From Niveibacterium umoris (lineage in GTDB: Bacteria; Pseudomonadota; Gammaproteobacteria; Burkholderiales; Rhodocyclaceae), in the NCBI RefSeq assembly GCF_014197015.1, contig NZ_JACIET010000001.1, positions 496,001-560,000 on the forward strand: a stretch of DNA of 64,000 bases, given 5' to 3'. Below are positions 42,225 through 51,379 of the stretch, one piece after another. The position numbers were made by a program, and so were the translations under genes. The notes under the pieces were generated by a model. It was not told where the DNA came from. It did not search any database and saw nothing but the letters and a program-made list of their open reading frames with translations. Position 1 is the first letter of the stretch. Every line of letters begins with the position of its first letter.

Positions 42225-43340
42225 ATGCAAGAGACGATCCAGCCACCTCTCGACGCCGCCCAGCTCGCAGAAGCCTTCCGCCAGTTCTCGGAGGCCTCGG
42301 CACAGCTCACGCAGGCCTACTCCGGCCTCGAACGCCAGGTCGAACGCCTGAACGAGCGCCTGACCGGCCTGCTGGCGGCGCTGCCGGCCGGCGTGGTATT
42401 GCTCGACGCCTCTGGCAAGGTCGAGCAGGTGAACGCCGCCGGCCGCGCCATGCTGCAGGCCGACCTCGTCGGTACCGACTGGTCCGCCGCCTGTGCGCAA
42501 CTGCTGCGCCCGAGCGACACCACGGCGGAGTTCGAGACCGGCCCGGAAGACGCCGCGCGCCGGCTCGCCCTGTCGCAGACTGCCGAGGATTCGGCCGGCG
42601 GGCGCATCGTGCTGTTGCACGATGTCACCGAGGCTTGGCTGATGCGTCGCAACGCGGCGCGCAACGAACGTTTGGCGGCGATGGGTGAAATGGTCGCGGG
42701 TCTCGCGCATCAGCTTCGCACGCCTTTGGCCGCTGCGCTGCTTTACGCCGGTAATCTCGCCGAGCCGACGCTGTCGCCGGCCGACCGCGTGCGCTGCACC
42801 GAGCGCACCCTCGAGCGCCTGCGCCACCTTGAGCGGCTGATCCGCGACATGCTGAGTTTTGCCCGCGGCGAGGCGCTCGGCAGCGAAGACTTCGATGTCT
42901 GCGAACTTGTCGCCGAACTGGAACACACCATCGAGCCGGTGGCGGCACGGCGCGCTGTGGCGTTCAGCAGCGAATGCCGCTGCGCCGGACTGCGTCTGGC
43001 CGGGCACCGCAAGGACATCGCTGGCGCGCTGACCAACCTGCTCGAAAACGCGCTGCAAGCCGTAGGGGAAGGTGGTTCGGTGCGCCTGCTGGCAGACAGC
43101 GATGCGGAACGGGTCCGCTTCTCTGTCGAAGACAACGGGCGAGGCATCGACGCGGCGCTGCAGGCGCGCCTGTTCGAACCCTTCTTCACCACCCGTGCCG
43201 ACGGCACAGGCCTTGGCCTCGCGATCGCGCGCGGCGTCGCGCGTGCGCACGGGGGCGAAATTTCTTTACGATCGACGCCCGGCGAGGGCAGCACCTTTGT
43301 GCTGGACCTGCCGCTGCCGGCGCGCGAGGAGCTTGCATGA
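42225..43340 (+). CDS. flrB: Flagellar sensor histidine kinase FlrB/FleS
   Basis: The 371-residue kinase has no transmembrane segment, so it is cytosolic. An N-terminal helical segment is followed by a PAS domain (ALPAGVVLLDASGKVEQVNAAGRAML), a HisKA box with H162 in AGLAHQLRTPLAA, and an HATPase domain (NLLENALQAV, DNGRGI, GTGLGLAI). It phosphorylates the response regulator FlrC, whose start overlaps its stop (ATGA). The gene symbol follows Vibrio usage. Confidence 0.9.
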   Translation: MQETIQPPLDAAQLAEAFRQFSEASAQLTQAYSGLERQVERLNERLTGLLAALPAGVVLLDASGKVEQVNAAGRAMLQADLVGTDWSAACAQLLRPSDTTAEFETGPEDAARRLALSQTAEDSAGGRIVLLHDVTEAWLMRRNAARNERLAAMGEMVAGLAHQLRTPLAAALLYAGNLAEPTLSPADRVRCTERTLERLRHLERLIRDMLSFARGEALGSEDFDVCELVAELEHTIEPVAARRAVAFSSECRCAGLRLAGHRKDIAGALTNLLENALQAVGEGGSVRLLADSDAERVRFSVEDNGRGIDAALQARLFEPFFTTRADGTGLGLAIARGVARAHGGEISLRSTPGEGSTFVLDLPLPAREELA

Positions 43341-44686
43341 TCGAGACGCTGCACATCCTGGTGGTCGAGGACGATCCGGACATTCGCGACGCGGTGGCTT
43401 TTACGCTGGAGACGGCCGGCCACATCGTCACCGCGGTGGGCGACGGCCCGGCGGCGCTGGCGCAGCTCGACCGCAGCGCTTTCAACCTGGTCGTCAGCGA
43501 TCTGCGCATGCAGCCGATGGACGGGCTGCAACTGCTCGACGCGATCCGTGCTGGTCACCCGCAGCTGCCGGTGATGCTGATGACGGCGTACGGAGATGTC
43601 GGCACTGCGGTCGCGGCGATGCGGGCCGGGGCCTGCGATTTCCTGCTCAAGCCCTTCGAGCCGGCGGTGCTGCTCGAACAGGTGAGGCGATATGCGATTG
43701 CGGCGCCGGACGAATCCGAAATGATTGCCGAGGACGGACGCACCCGCGAGGTGCTGTCGCTCGCGGCACGGGTCGCCGAAACCGACGCAACGGTGTTGCT
43801 GACAGGCGAATCCGGTACCGGTAAAGAGGTGTTCGCGCGCTACATCCACCGCCACTCGCGCCGCGCGGCGGGGCCTTTCGTTGCCATCAACTGCGCTGCG
43901 ATCCCCGAGACGCTGCTAGAAGCGACGCTGTTCGGCTACGAGAAGGGCGCTTTCACCGGGGCGCAGACTGCGCAGGCTGGAAAGTTCGAACAGGCGGACG
44001 GCGGCACGCTGCTGCTCGACGAGATCTCTGAAATGCCGCTGCCGCTGCAGGCCAAATTGTTGCGCGTCTTGCAGGAGCGCGAGGTCGAGCGTGTCGGTGG
44101 CAAGAAACCGATTGCCCTGGATATCCGCGTGCTTGCCACCAGCAACCGTGACATGCTCAAGGAGGTCCAGGCCGGCCGCTTCCGCGAAGACCTGTACTAC
44201 CGGCTCAACGTCTTTCCGATTGCGATCCCGAGTTTGCGGGAACGTCCGCGCGACATCGCGGCGCTCGCCACCCACTTCCTGCAGCGCCATAGCGAGCGGA
44301 TCGGCAAGGTCGCACGTCTCTCGCCCGAAGCGGCGGCAATTCTTGCCGCCTGGTACTGGCCCGGCAATGTGCGTGAGCTTGAAAACACGTTGCAGCGCGC
44401 CGCGATTCTCGCGCGTGGCGACACCGTCGAAGCCGCCGACATGCGCCTGTGCTTGCCACAGATGGGGGCGCAGGCGGAGGCAACTGCGCCGCCGGAAGCC
44501 AATCTCCTGCTGGTCGAGTCCGACGAGAAACCAAGCAATATGCGGGATCTGGAGAAACAGCACATCCTTGAAACCTTGAAATCGGTCGGTGGCTCGCGCA
44601 AACTCGCTGTCGAGAAGCTCGGCATTTCCGAACGCACGCTTCGCTACAAGCTGCAGCAATATCGCGCTGAAGGCGCTGATGTCTGA
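43337..44686 (+). CDS. flrC: Sigma-54-dependent flagellar response regulator FlrC/FleR
   Basis: The 449-residue NtrC-type activator has a receiver domain with phospho-acceptor D55 in VVSDLRM, an AAA+ domain with Walker A GESGTGKE and the sigma-54 contact motif GAFTGA, and a C-terminal helix-turn-helix (RKLAVEKLGISERTLRYKL). It activates middle flagellar promoters. I infer that it binds the CGGCA-N5-TGCCG sites found in this cluster. A further exact copy lies within its own coding sequence at 44334. Confidence 0.93.
   Translation: MIETLHILVVEDDPDIRDAVAFTLETAGHIVTAVGDGPAALAQLDRSAFNLVVSDLRMQPMDGLQLLDAIRAGHPQLPVMLMTAYGDVGTAVAAMRAGACDFLLKPFEPAVLLEQVRRYAIAAPDESEMIAEDGRTREVLSLAARVAETDATVLLTGESGTGKEVFARYIHRHSRRAAGPFVAINCAAIPETLLEATLFGYEKGAFTGAQTAQAGKFEQADGGTLLLDEISEMPLPLQAKLLRVLQEREVERVGGKKPIALDIRVLATSNRDMLKEVQAGRFREDLYYRLNVFPIAIPSLRERPRDIAALATHFLQRHSERIGKVARLSPEAAAILAAWYWPGNVRELENTLQRAAILARGDTVEAADMRLCLPQMGAQAEATAPPEANLLLVESDEKPSNMRDLEKQHILETLKSVGGSRKLAVEKLGISERTLRYKLQQYRAEGADV
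44334..44348. promoter_or_regulatory. Exact CGGCA-N5-TGCCG palindrome inside flrC
   Basis: CGGCA-ATTCT-TGCCG encodes Ala-Ile-Leu-Ala codons in the conserved AAxILAAWYWPGN region, so it may be chance. It is about 350 bases upstream of the fliE sigma-54 promoter, a distance over which enhancer sites can still act. Confidence 0.35.
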
Positions 44687-44689
44687 AAC

Positions 44690-44704
44690 TGGCACACGGT
44701 TTGC
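44690..44704 (+). promoter_or_regulatory. Sigma-54 promoter of fliE
   Basis: TGGCACA-CGGT-TTGC matches TGGCACG-N4-TTGC with one change and correct spacing. It begins four bases after the flrC stop and lies 27 bases before the fliE ATG. Confidence 0.85.
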
Positions 44705-44730
44705 TGCTTGGCAGTACGGAGAGGAAGACC

Positions 44731-45048
44731 ATGGACACGCGCGGCATTGAACAGATGATCGGCCAGATGCGCGCCACCGCAGAAGCGGCGGCGGGCAAAC
44801 CTGCAGCCGCCGAAAGCGGCGACGGCGTCGATTTCTCGCAAGTGTTGCAGGGCGCGTTGCAGCAGGTGAGCCAGGCGCAGAACGACGCCAAAGCCATGTC
44901 AGAACAGTTCTCTGCCGGCGATCCAAACGTCAACCTTCAGGACGTGATGGTCAACCTGCAGAAGGCAAACCTCTCATTCCAGCAAATGGTTCAGGTGCGC
45001 AATCGTCTGGTCACTGCGTACCAGGACATGATGAACATGCAGGTCTGA
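44731..45048 (+). CDS. fliE: Flagellar hook-basal body protein FliE
   Basis: The 105-residue protein has the FliE length and the C-terminal signature VMVNLQKANLSFQQMVQVRNRLVTAYQDMMNMQV. FliE joins the MS-ring to the rod. ATG 44731 has GGAAG upstream. It is the last flagellar gene in the window, is separated from fliF and is followed by a terminator. Confidence 0.95.
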   Translation: MDTRGIEQMIGQMRATAEAAAGKPAAAESGDGVDFSQVLQGALQQVSQAQNDAKAMSEQFSAGDPNVNLQDVMVNLQKANLSFQQMVQVRNRLVTAYQDMMNMQV

Positions 45049-45075
45049 TCGACCGTCGGCAGGTCTCCAAAAAGA

Positions 45076-45104
45076 AACGGCGCCCTGGGCGCCGTTCTTG
45101 TTTC
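45076..45104 (+). terminator. Intrinsic terminator after fliE
   Basis: AACGGCGCC (45076-45084) and GGCGCCGTT (45088-45096) form a 9-bp stem with a three-base loop, followed by CTTGTTTC. Confidence 0.78.
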
Positions 45105-45131
45105 TGGCTGGGCGAGCCGTATCCGCGCATG

Positions 45132-45161
45132 AAAAAGCCGCACAACCTTTCGGAGTGCGGC
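45132..45161 (-). terminator. Intrinsic terminator after the SHOCT-domain gene
   Basis: On the minus strand the pair GCCGCAC (45155-45161) and GTGCGGC (45137-45143) is followed by TTTTT (complement of 45132-45136). It lies 26 bases past the stop of the SHOCT-domain gene. Confidence 0.75.
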
Positions 45162-45186
45162 CTTCTGGACCCGTCAAAGCGTCGGT

Positions 45187-46068
45187 TCAAAGATCCTTGA
45201 CGATCTGTGCGCGCTTGGCCTGGAACTCGGTTTCGGTGATCAGCCCCTGGTCCTTCAGACGCTGCAGCGCCTTGAGGCGGCTTTCCTGTTTCGCGTAAAA
45301 CGCGTCGGTACCGGGTTCGGCTGCCGTTGCTGGTTTCGCGGTTGCGGCAGCGCCGGCGGCCGGCGCGGCAACGGCTGCGCCAGCCACCGCGGGCGCAGCG
45401 CTTGGTGCGAGTGTCAGCGCGATCCAGTCTTCACGCACCAGTTGTGCCTGGCCTTCGGTGACGCCAATAATCTTGACGTCCTTGGCGGGGGCGGTACGTG
45501 ATCCGAGATCAAACTTGGGATCCTGACGGGAACCGTAAAGCTTGTTGCCGACCACGTCAGCCTGAAGCAAGCCGATGATGATGTTCAGCTTGCCGTCTGC
45601 AAAGAAGATGCGACCCGTATTCGTCAGTACCGGCGCAACGAGGCCAGTCCAGGCATGCTGGCCGCTGATCACGAAGGCGAGGTCCTGGTCCGGCCCTGCG
45701 ATCTTCAGGGCAGCGACGATTGCAGGCGAAAGTTTCTTGATTTCGTCTTCCGAGAACAGCTCTTTGACATCCCGGAACGGGCGCGCCTGAATCGTTGCAA
45801 GCGCAGCGGCCACCTGCTTGACGTCGAGCGAGACCGGTTGAGCATTCGGAGAGCCGCCGTTGCGCGCAACGAGACGTACAAAGTCCACGTCGCCCCAAGT
45901 CAGCTTCTTTTCGGGGCTCTTTGTCCATTGTTCGAGGCGCTTTTCATCGCTCGGCCCGAACAGGGTCTCGTCGAAAAGGCCCGCGTGCGAGGGCACCGTT
46001 GCCAAGCCAGTCGCAATTGTGAGTGCGGCTACTGCAAGGCTGCGAGCCTTCTTGTGGAGATACTGCAT
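45187..46068 (-). CDS. Secreted SHOCT-domain protein of unknown function
   Basis: The 293-residue protein has a signal peptide (SLAVAALTIATGLATVPSHA) and a large central part with FVISGQHAWTGLVAPVLTNTGRIFFADGKL that I cannot assign. An Ala-rich linker (about residues 225-255) leads to a C-terminal SHOCT domain (RLKALQRLKDQGLITETEFQAKRAQIVKDL), a short helical module often found at protein ends. I chose ATG 46068; upstream codons to 46158 run into pgi. It follows pgi by 64 bases on the same strand and may be cotranscribed with the glucose operon. Confidence 0.7.
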   Translation of the reverse strand: MQYLHKKARSLAVAALTIATGLATVPSHAGLFDETLFGPSDEKRLEQWTKSPEKKLTWGDVDFVRLVARNGGSPNAQPVSLDVKQVAAALATIQARPFRDVKELFSEDEIKKLSPAIVAALKIAGPDQDLAFVISGQHAWTGLVAPVLTNTGRIFFADGKLNIIIGLLQADVVGNKLYGSRQDPKFDLGSRTAPAKDVKIIGVTEGQAQLVREDWIALTLAPSAAPAVAGAAVAAPAAGAAATAKPATAAEPGTDAFYAKQESRLKALQRLKDQGLITETEFQAKRAQIVKDL

Positions 46069-46132
46069 TGCGTGAAACTCCTCAGGTGCGGCTTGGGCGG
46101 CAGAGCCTTCGGGTCTTGCCGCCCCGTTGATG

Positions 46133-47782
46133 TCAGCGGTCGAGCGAGAGTCGCGCACGCGCCAAGCCGATCAGCCGCTGGGTCGAAGCGTCGTAGTCTA
46201 GCTCACCGCCGCCGCCCTTGAGTGCGCGCTCGATGCCGCTGGCCAGTTGCTTGCCCAGTTCGACACCCCATTGGTCATAGGAGTTGATACCCCAGATGGC
46301 GCCTTGAACGAACACTTTGTGTTCGTAAAGCGCGATGAGGGCACCCAGATGAGCCGGATCGAGCTTGTCGAGCAGCATCATGTTGCTGGGGCGGTTGCCG
46401 TCAAAAGTGCGGTGCTTGACCAGCATCTCGGCGCGTTCGCCCGTTACACCGGCCTTGTCGAGTTCGGCGCGGACTTCGTCCGGGGTCTTGCCACGCATGA
46501 GCGCCGCCGATTGCGCGAAGCAGCTCGCGATCAGCACAGCGTGGTGTTTCGGATCCATGTCGCTCTGTTCCAGCGCAAGGATGAAATCCAACGGGATCAG
46601 ATGCGTGCCCTGGTGCAGCAACTGGAAGTAGGCGTGCTGACCGTTGATGCCGGGCTCACCCCAGATGATCGGGCCGGTCTTGTAGTCGACCTTGTCGCCT
46701 TCGTTACGCACGCCCTTGCCGTTTGATTCCATGTCGAGCTGCTGCAGATATGCCGGCAGACGATGCAGGTTCTGGTTGTACGGTGCGATTACGACGGAGG
46801 GCGAGCCAAGGAAGTTGGCGTACCACACGCCGAGCAGGCCGAGCAGCATCGGCAGGTTCTTTTCAGCCGGCGCGGTACGGAAATGCTCGTCCATCGCATG
46901 GGCGCCGGCGAGCAGGGCCTTGAAGTTGTCGGGGCCGATCGACAGCACGATCGGCAGACCGATGGCCGACCACAGCGAATAACGACCACCGACCCAGTCC
47001 CAGAAGCCGAACATGTTGTCGGTGGAGATGCCGAACTTGCTCACGGCCGCGGCATTGGTCGAAACCGCCACGAAGTGTTTGGCGATGTCGGCTTCGCTGG
47101 CACCGGACGCGAGGAACCAGTCGCGCGCGGAGTGCGCGTTGGTCAGCGTTTCGATCGTCGTGAAGGTCTTCGACGCGATGATGAACAGCGTTGTTTCCGG
47201 ATTCACCTTGCGCAGCGTCTGGGCGATCTGGGCGCCATCGACGTTCGACACGAAGTGCATCTTGATCGTGTCGTGGCCGTAAGGCTTCAGCGCTTCGCAC
47301 ACCATCAGCGGACCGAGGTCGGAACCGCCGATACCGATGTTCACCACGTCGGTAATCGCGGCACCGGTGCGGCCCTTCCATTCACCGGCGCGAACTTTGT
47401 CGGCGAATGCAAACATGCGCTCAAGCACTTCATTGACGTCGGGCATCACGTCTGCACCTTCGACCACGATCGGCGTGTTGCTGCGATTGCGCAGGGCAAC
47501 ATGAAGGACTGCGCGATTCTCGGTGTTGTTGATCTTGGCCCCACTGAACATGGCGTCGCGGCGCGCGGCTACGCCGGTTTCCGACGCCAGTTGCAGCAGC
47601 AGTTCGAGGGTTTCATCGTTGATGCGGTTCTTGGAGTAGTCGAGCTGGATGCCGCATGCGTCGGCGACGTAACGCTGTGCGCGGGCCGGGTCGGCCTTAA
47701 AGACCTCACGAAGATGCTTGGCGGACCATTGGCCGGCGTGCTGGTCAAGCGCCTTCCAGGCGAGCGTCGAAGTGGGATTCAT
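46133..47782 (-). CDS. pgi: Glucose-6-phosphate isomerase
   Basis: The 549-residue enzyme interconverts glucose 6-phosphate and fructose 6-phosphate. Both family signatures are present: [14 protein letters not shown] and [32 protein letters not shown], and the length equals that of E. coli Pgi. AAAGGAG precedes ATG 47782. It sits downstream of glk with a hairpin and T-rich stretch between, so part of its expression may come from its own promoter. Confidence 0.97.
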   Translation of the reverse strand: MNPTSTLAWKALDQHAGQWSAKHLREVFKADPARAQRYVADACGIQLDYSKNRINDETLELLLQLASETGVAARRDAMFSGAKINNTENRAVLHVALRNRSNTPIVVEGADVMPDVNEVLERMFAFADKVRAGEWKGRTGAAITDVVNIGIGGSDLGPLMVCEALKPYGHDTIKMHFVSNVDGAQIAQTLRKVNPETTLFIIASKTFTTIETLTNAHSARDWFLASGASEADIAKHFVAVSTNAAAVSKFGISTDNMFGFWDWVGGRYSLWSAIGLPIVLSIGPDNFKALLAGAHAMDEHFRTAPAEKNLPMLLGLLGVWYANFLGSPSVVIAPYNQNLHRLPAYLQQLDMESNGKGVRNEGDKVDYKTGPIIWGEPGINGQHAYFQLLHQGTHLIPLDFILALEQSDMDPKHHAVLIASCFAQSAALMRGKTPDEVRAELDKAGVTGERAEMLVKHRTFDGNRPSNMMLLDKLDPAHLGALIALYEHKVFVQGAIWGINSYDQWGVELGKQLASGIERALKGGGGELDYDASTQRLIGLARARLSLDR

Positions 47783-47844
47783 GGACTACTCCTTTTTTAT
47801 ATCGAGGGGGAGACTGCCGACGGTGCCGTTCGAGCGGCCCCGCA

Positions 47845-47883
47845 TAAAAACGATACGGCGCGCCGGCGAACACCGACGCGCCG
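47845..47883 (-). terminator. Possible terminator or attenuator between glk and pgi
   Basis: CGGCGCG (47856-47862) and CGCGCCG (47877-47883), extended inward by three more pairs after one mismatch, form a strong hairpin. On the minus strand it is followed by TATCGTTTTTAT. It could reduce read-through from glk into pgi. Confidence 0.5.
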
Positions 47884-47898
47884 CGATGTGAGGCGATG

Positions 47899-48882
47899 TC
47901 AGTGTTTCGCGAGCGCGCGCTCAAGCGCGACAGCGGCGCCGGTGAAAGCAGGGTAGGGCGAGTGGATGACAAAAACCGGCACCGATTCCAGGTACGAACG
48001 GAACCGGCCCTTGTCTTCGAAGCGGCTGCGGAACGGTGAGCGATCGAAGAAATCGCCCAGTCGCGGGATGATGCCGCCGCCAATGAACACGCCACCCTTC
48101 GCGCCCAGCGTCAGCGCAAGATTGCCCGCAATTGTGCCGAGCATTCCGCAGAACATGTTGACCGAGTCCAAAGCCAGCGCATTCGAGCCATCAAGCGCAC
48201 CATTGGTGATCGAGGGTGCGTCGATGCCGGGCGACGGGAGGCCACGTACGGCAGCGAGTGACTCGTGCAGCGTGACCAAGCCAGGGCCGGAGATGAGGCG
48301 TTCTGCCGAAACGTGCGGAAATGTCGCTCGCGCCACTTCGATCACGGCGGCCTCTTCCGGATTGGTTGCGGCAAGCGTGACGTGACCGCCTTCACCTTCC
48401 AATGGCAGATAGCCCTCGGCAGACGGGACGAGGCCCGAGACGCCCAGCCCGGTCCCCGGCCCGAGTACCGCGATCGCCCGGTTCAGCTCCCTTGCCTTGC
48501 CGCCAACCTGATGCAGTTCTCCATCGGGCAAGAAGGGCAGTGACAACGCAAGCGCGGTGAAGTCGTTGATGAACACGAGCCGGGTGAAATTCAGCTGCTG
48601 CCGCACGGCGTCGATCGAGAATGCCCATGTGTGGTTGGTCATCTTGATGCGGTCGCCGTCGATCGGATTCGCGATACCGATTGCGCCGGAGGTCGGCCTC
48701 GCACCGCCTACCTCCGCGAGGTAGGCCTCGATCGCCTCAGCCGGGCCCGGGTAGTTCGCACCCGGCAAGGTGCGGATGTCCTCGATCGGCCCGCCCTCAG
48801 AGCGGATGAGGGCAAAGCGCGCGTTCGTGCCACCAATGTCTCCAAGGAGACGAGGGTAGGTGTTAGCGGCACCAGAAGACAT
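47899..48882 (-). CDS. glk: Glucokinase
   Basis: The 327-residue enzyme phosphorylates glucose with ATP. The nucleotide-binding loop LLGDIGGTNARFAL, the catalytic FINDFTALALSLP region and GPGTGLGVSG match the E. coli Glk type. I chose ATG 48882 because AGGAAAGG lies just upstream; it lies inside the last 20 bases of pgl, so translation is coupled. Its operon mates zwf, pgl and pgi show that glucose is activated here for the Entner-Doudoroff route. Confidence 0.95.
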   Translation of the reverse strand: MSSGAANTYPRLLGDIGGTNARFALIRSEGGPIEDIRTLPGANYPGPAEAIEAYLAEVGGARPTSGAIGIANPIDGDRIKMTNHTWAFSIDAVRQQLNFTRLVFINDFTALALSLPFLPDGELHQVGGKARELNRAIAVLGPGTGLGVSGLVPSAEGYLPLEGEGGHVTLAATNPEEAAVIEVARATFPHVSAERLISGPGLVTLHESLAAVRGLPSPGIDAPSITNGALDGSNALALDSVNMFCGMLGTIAGNLALTLGAKGGVFIGGGIIPRLGDFFDRSPFRSRFEDKGRFRSYLESVPVFVIHSPYPAFTGAAVALERALAKH

Positions 48883-49564
48883 GGCAAGGGGTCCTTTCCT
48901 GTTGGAGTGCGAATCGAATCGGGAGGCGCTCGGTCTCTGTTCCGGCGAGTGCCTCGCCGAGCAGGGCCCATTTGGCTGCGCCGGAAATGTGTACAACGAT
49001 GTTGTGCGCGTTCAGAAGACGCGGAGCCGTCATGCTGATGCGCCAGCGGGGCGCCTTGGTGGCGTTTTCGGTAGCGATGCAGGCAGCATTGCTCGCGTCG
49101 TGAAGGCCGGCGAGTACTTGCGGTGAATCGGGAAAGATCGACGCCGTATGGCCGTCTTCGCCCATGCCGAGGATCACGACGTCGAACGCTTCGTGATGGG
49201 GCGCGAGCGCAGCACTGGCAAGTCTCGCGCCGTGTGCCGGGGTCTCGGCGTCGAATTTGAGCGGTACGAATGCCGCGGCCGATGCCGCATCCCGCAGCAG
49301 GTGCTCGCGAACGAGACGTTCGTTGCTGTCGGCGTGGTCGTTTGGGACCCAGCGCTCATCAGACAAGGTGACGGTGACCTTTCCCCATTCGAGCGGAATG
49401 CCCCGCAGTTGTCTGAAAAAGCCCAGCGGCGTGCGCCCGCCGGACACCACCAATGTCGCCATGCCGCGGCGGGCGACGCCTTCCTTCAGGCGGCTTGCGA
49501 CCCACTCGGCGAGTTCAGCATCGAGAGTGGTGGCGCTGTCCGACGCATGCAAGTGAAGCGGCAT
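48863..49564 (-). CDS. pgl: 6-phosphogluconolactonase
   Basis: The 233-residue enzyme is of the DevB/NagB-like type and hydrolyses 6-phosphogluconolactone. The signatures SGGRTPLGFF, LSDERWVPNDHADSNERLVREHLL and GMGEDGHTASIFP are all present. Its ATG overlaps the zwf stop (ATGA), and its end overlaps the glk start, giving a tightly coupled zwf-pgl-glk unit. Confidence 0.96.
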   Translation of the reverse strand: MPLHLHASDSATTLDAELAEWVASRLKEGVARRGMATLVVSGGRTPLGFFRQLRGIPLEWGKVTVTLSDERWVPNDHADSNERLVREHLLRDAASAAAFVPLKFDAETPAHGARLASAALAPHHEAFDVVILGMGEDGHTASIFPDSPQVLAGLHDASNAACIATENATKAPRWRISMTAPRLLNAHNIVVHISGAAKWALLGEALAGTETERLPIRFALQQERTPCHVFWCR

Positions 49565-51021
49565 CAGATTTCCTCGTGCCACGCGTGGCCGTTTCGCCCA
49601 AGCAGGGCGCTCGATGCTGCGGGGCCCCAAGTCCCGGCAGTGTAGGACTTTGGCTTCTCACCGCTTTCCGCCCAGGCATCGAGAATGGGTTCCACCCAGC
49701 GCCATGCCGCTTCCTGTTCGTCACGACGCACAAACAGCGTCAGGTTGCCGAGCATGGCATCCATCAGCAGTCGCTCATACGCTTCAAGCTGCCGGGCCTT
49801 GAAAGTCTCGGAGAAGTCCATGTCGAGGGCGACTTCGCCGAGCCGCATGGTGTTGCCGGGCTGTTTGGCAAGCAGATGCAGGTGCACGGTTTCGTCTGGC
49901 TGCATTTGTATGACAAGCCGGTTCACCGGACGGCCGACATGGCAGGTATCGAAAATGCAGTGCGGGATCGGCTTGAAATTGATGACGATCTCGGCGAGCT
50001 TTTCCTGCATGCGTTTACCGGTGCGCAGGTAGAACGGGACACCGGCCCAGCGCCAGGAACCGATCTCGGCCTTGATCGCGACGAAAGTCTCGGTGTTGCT
50101 GTCCGGCGCGATTCCTGCCTCGTCCAGATAGCCCTTGACCGGCTGCCCGCCCACGGCGCCGGCACGGTACTGGCCGCGCACGGTGTTGTTGCCGACGCTG
50201 GCTCCGGTGATCGGTTTCAGTGCCCTGAGCACCTTGAGCTTTTCGTCGCGGACCGAGTCTGGTTCCAACGACGCCGGTGGCTCCATTGCCGTAATGCACA
50301 GGAGCTGCAGCAGATGGTTCTGCACCATGTCGCGCATCGCGCCGGTCTTTTCGTAGAACTCGCCCCGTGCTTCAACGCCCAGTTGCTCGGCAACCGTGAT
50401 CTGCACGTCGCGCACCCATTGGCCGCGCCAGAGCGGTTCAAGCAACACGTTTCCGAAACGCAATGCAAGGAGGTTCTGGACGGGCTCTTTGCCGAGGTAG
50501 TGATCGATGCGAAAGATCTGCTTTTCGCCGAAGTACTGGCCGACTTCGTCATTGATTGCCTTGTTCGACGCCAGATCAGTGCCGAGCGGCTTTTCCAGGA
50601 TCACCCGGCTGTCCGCTGAAATCAGGCCTGCGTCCGCGAGGTTACGACAGGTCGGCGTAAACAGGTTTGGCGCTGTGGAGAGGTAGTAGACGCAGGCTCG
50701 CCCGGTGTTGCCGATGACACTTGCCAGTGCTTTGAATGTCTCGGGCTTTGTCGCATCGACCGCCTGGTATTGGATGCGCGCCGCGAAGGACTGCCATGTC
50801 CCATCGTTGTAGGCGCCGCCCAGAAAAGTGCTGGCTTGGGCGTGCGCGCGATCCACATAGGCCTGGCTGCTCAGTTCGCTGCGCGCCACCCCGATGATGC
50901 GCACTTCTGCCGACAGCATCCCGTCCTGGTGCAGGTGGTACAGCGCCGGGATCAACTTACGCATGACCAGATCGCCGGTTGCGCCGAACAGGACGACATC
51001 AAGAGGGGGGATCTGGGACAT
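49564..51021 (-). CDS. zwf: Glucose-6-phosphate 1-dehydrogenase
   Basis: The 485-residue enzyme oxidises glucose 6-phosphate with NAD(P)+. The Rossmann motif GATGDLVMRKL is near the N-terminus and the active-site motif RIDHYLGKEPVQN is intact. I chose ATG 51021 (MSQIPPLDVV); the frame extends 16 codons upstream without support. It is the first gene of the minus-strand glucose operon and is divergent from edd, with HexR-like sites between. Confidence 0.97.
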   Translation of the reverse strand: MSQIPPLDVVLFGATGDLVMRKLIPALYHLHQDGMLSAEVRIIGVARSELSSQAYVDRAHAQASTFLGGAYNDGTWQSFAARIQYQAVDATKPETFKALASVIGNTGRACVYYLSTAPNLFTPTCRNLADAGLISADSRVILEKPLGTDLASNKAINDEVGQYFGEKQIFRIDHYLGKEPVQNLLALRFGNVLLEPLWRGQWVRDVQITVAEQLGVEARGEFYEKTGAMRDMVQNHLLQLLCITAMEPPASLEPDSVRDEKLKVLRALKPITGASVGNNTVRGQYRAGAVGGQPVKGYLDEAGIAPDSNTETFVAIKAEIGSWRWAGVPFYLRTGKRMQEKLAEIVINFKPIPHCIFDTCHVGRPVNRLVIQMQPDETVHLHLLAKQPGNTMRLGEVALDMDFSETFKARQLEAYERLLMDAMLGNLTLFVRRDEQEAAWRWVEPILDAWAESGEKPKSYTAGTWGPAASSALLGRNGHAWHEEI

Positions 51022-51094
51022 GGAAAACGCCTGTTCAGATGTGTGAACGCGCCGGCAAGAGGCAGACACGCGCCAAAGAATGTCAGCAAAGTAT

Positions 51095-51111
51095 AAGAAG
51101 TAAAACTACAA
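51095..51111. promoter_or_regulatory. HexR-like half-degenerate site near zwf
   Basis: Read on the minus strand this is TTGTAG-TTTTA-CTTCTT. One half matches the HexR consensus TGTAR-N5-YTACA exactly and the other only partly. It lies about 75 bases before zwf. Confidence 0.45.
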
Positions 51112-51177
51112 GCTTTCAAGGAACCGGGGTGGTGCAGTGTTCAGCGGGGTGCAGCTTTTCGGTGCGGGAGTGACGAG

Positions 51178-51197
51178 CTGTTGCGTGTTCGCAACAG
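51178..51197. repeat. 20-bp perfect inverted repeat in the zwf-edd gap
   Basis: CTGTTGCG (51178-51185) and CGCAACAG (51190-51197) flank a TGTT loop. It could be an operator or an RNA hairpin in the leader of zwf. The intergenic region 51022-51379 (358 bases) otherwise holds the two HexR-like sites, an AT-rich stretch around 51220-51245, and no gene that I can support. Confidence 0.45.
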
Positions 51198-51322
51198 GAC
51201 GGTGCCTTGGCAGTGGAAATGGATATCTATATAAAACATATGCTTAGTTGACGGTGGCGGTGTGTGCGCTTGGTCTAGATCAACTTCTTGTATTGCTGCA
51301 TCAACGGTTTCTTGTGTTCGAT

Positions 51323-51339
51323 TTGTAGCATTACTACAA
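51323..51339. promoter_or_regulatory. HexR box upstream of edd
   Basis: TTGTAG-CATTA-CTACAA is a perfect palindrome that fits the HexR consensus TGTAR-N5-YTACA. HexR is a KDPG-responsive repressor of zwf, edd-eda and related genes in many proteobacteria. The box is about 40 bases before the edd ATG. No hexR gene is in the window. Confidence 0.75.
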
Positions 51340-51379
51340 TCCGCCGCAGACGTAGTTTGAAACGGTTCCTTACATCTAC

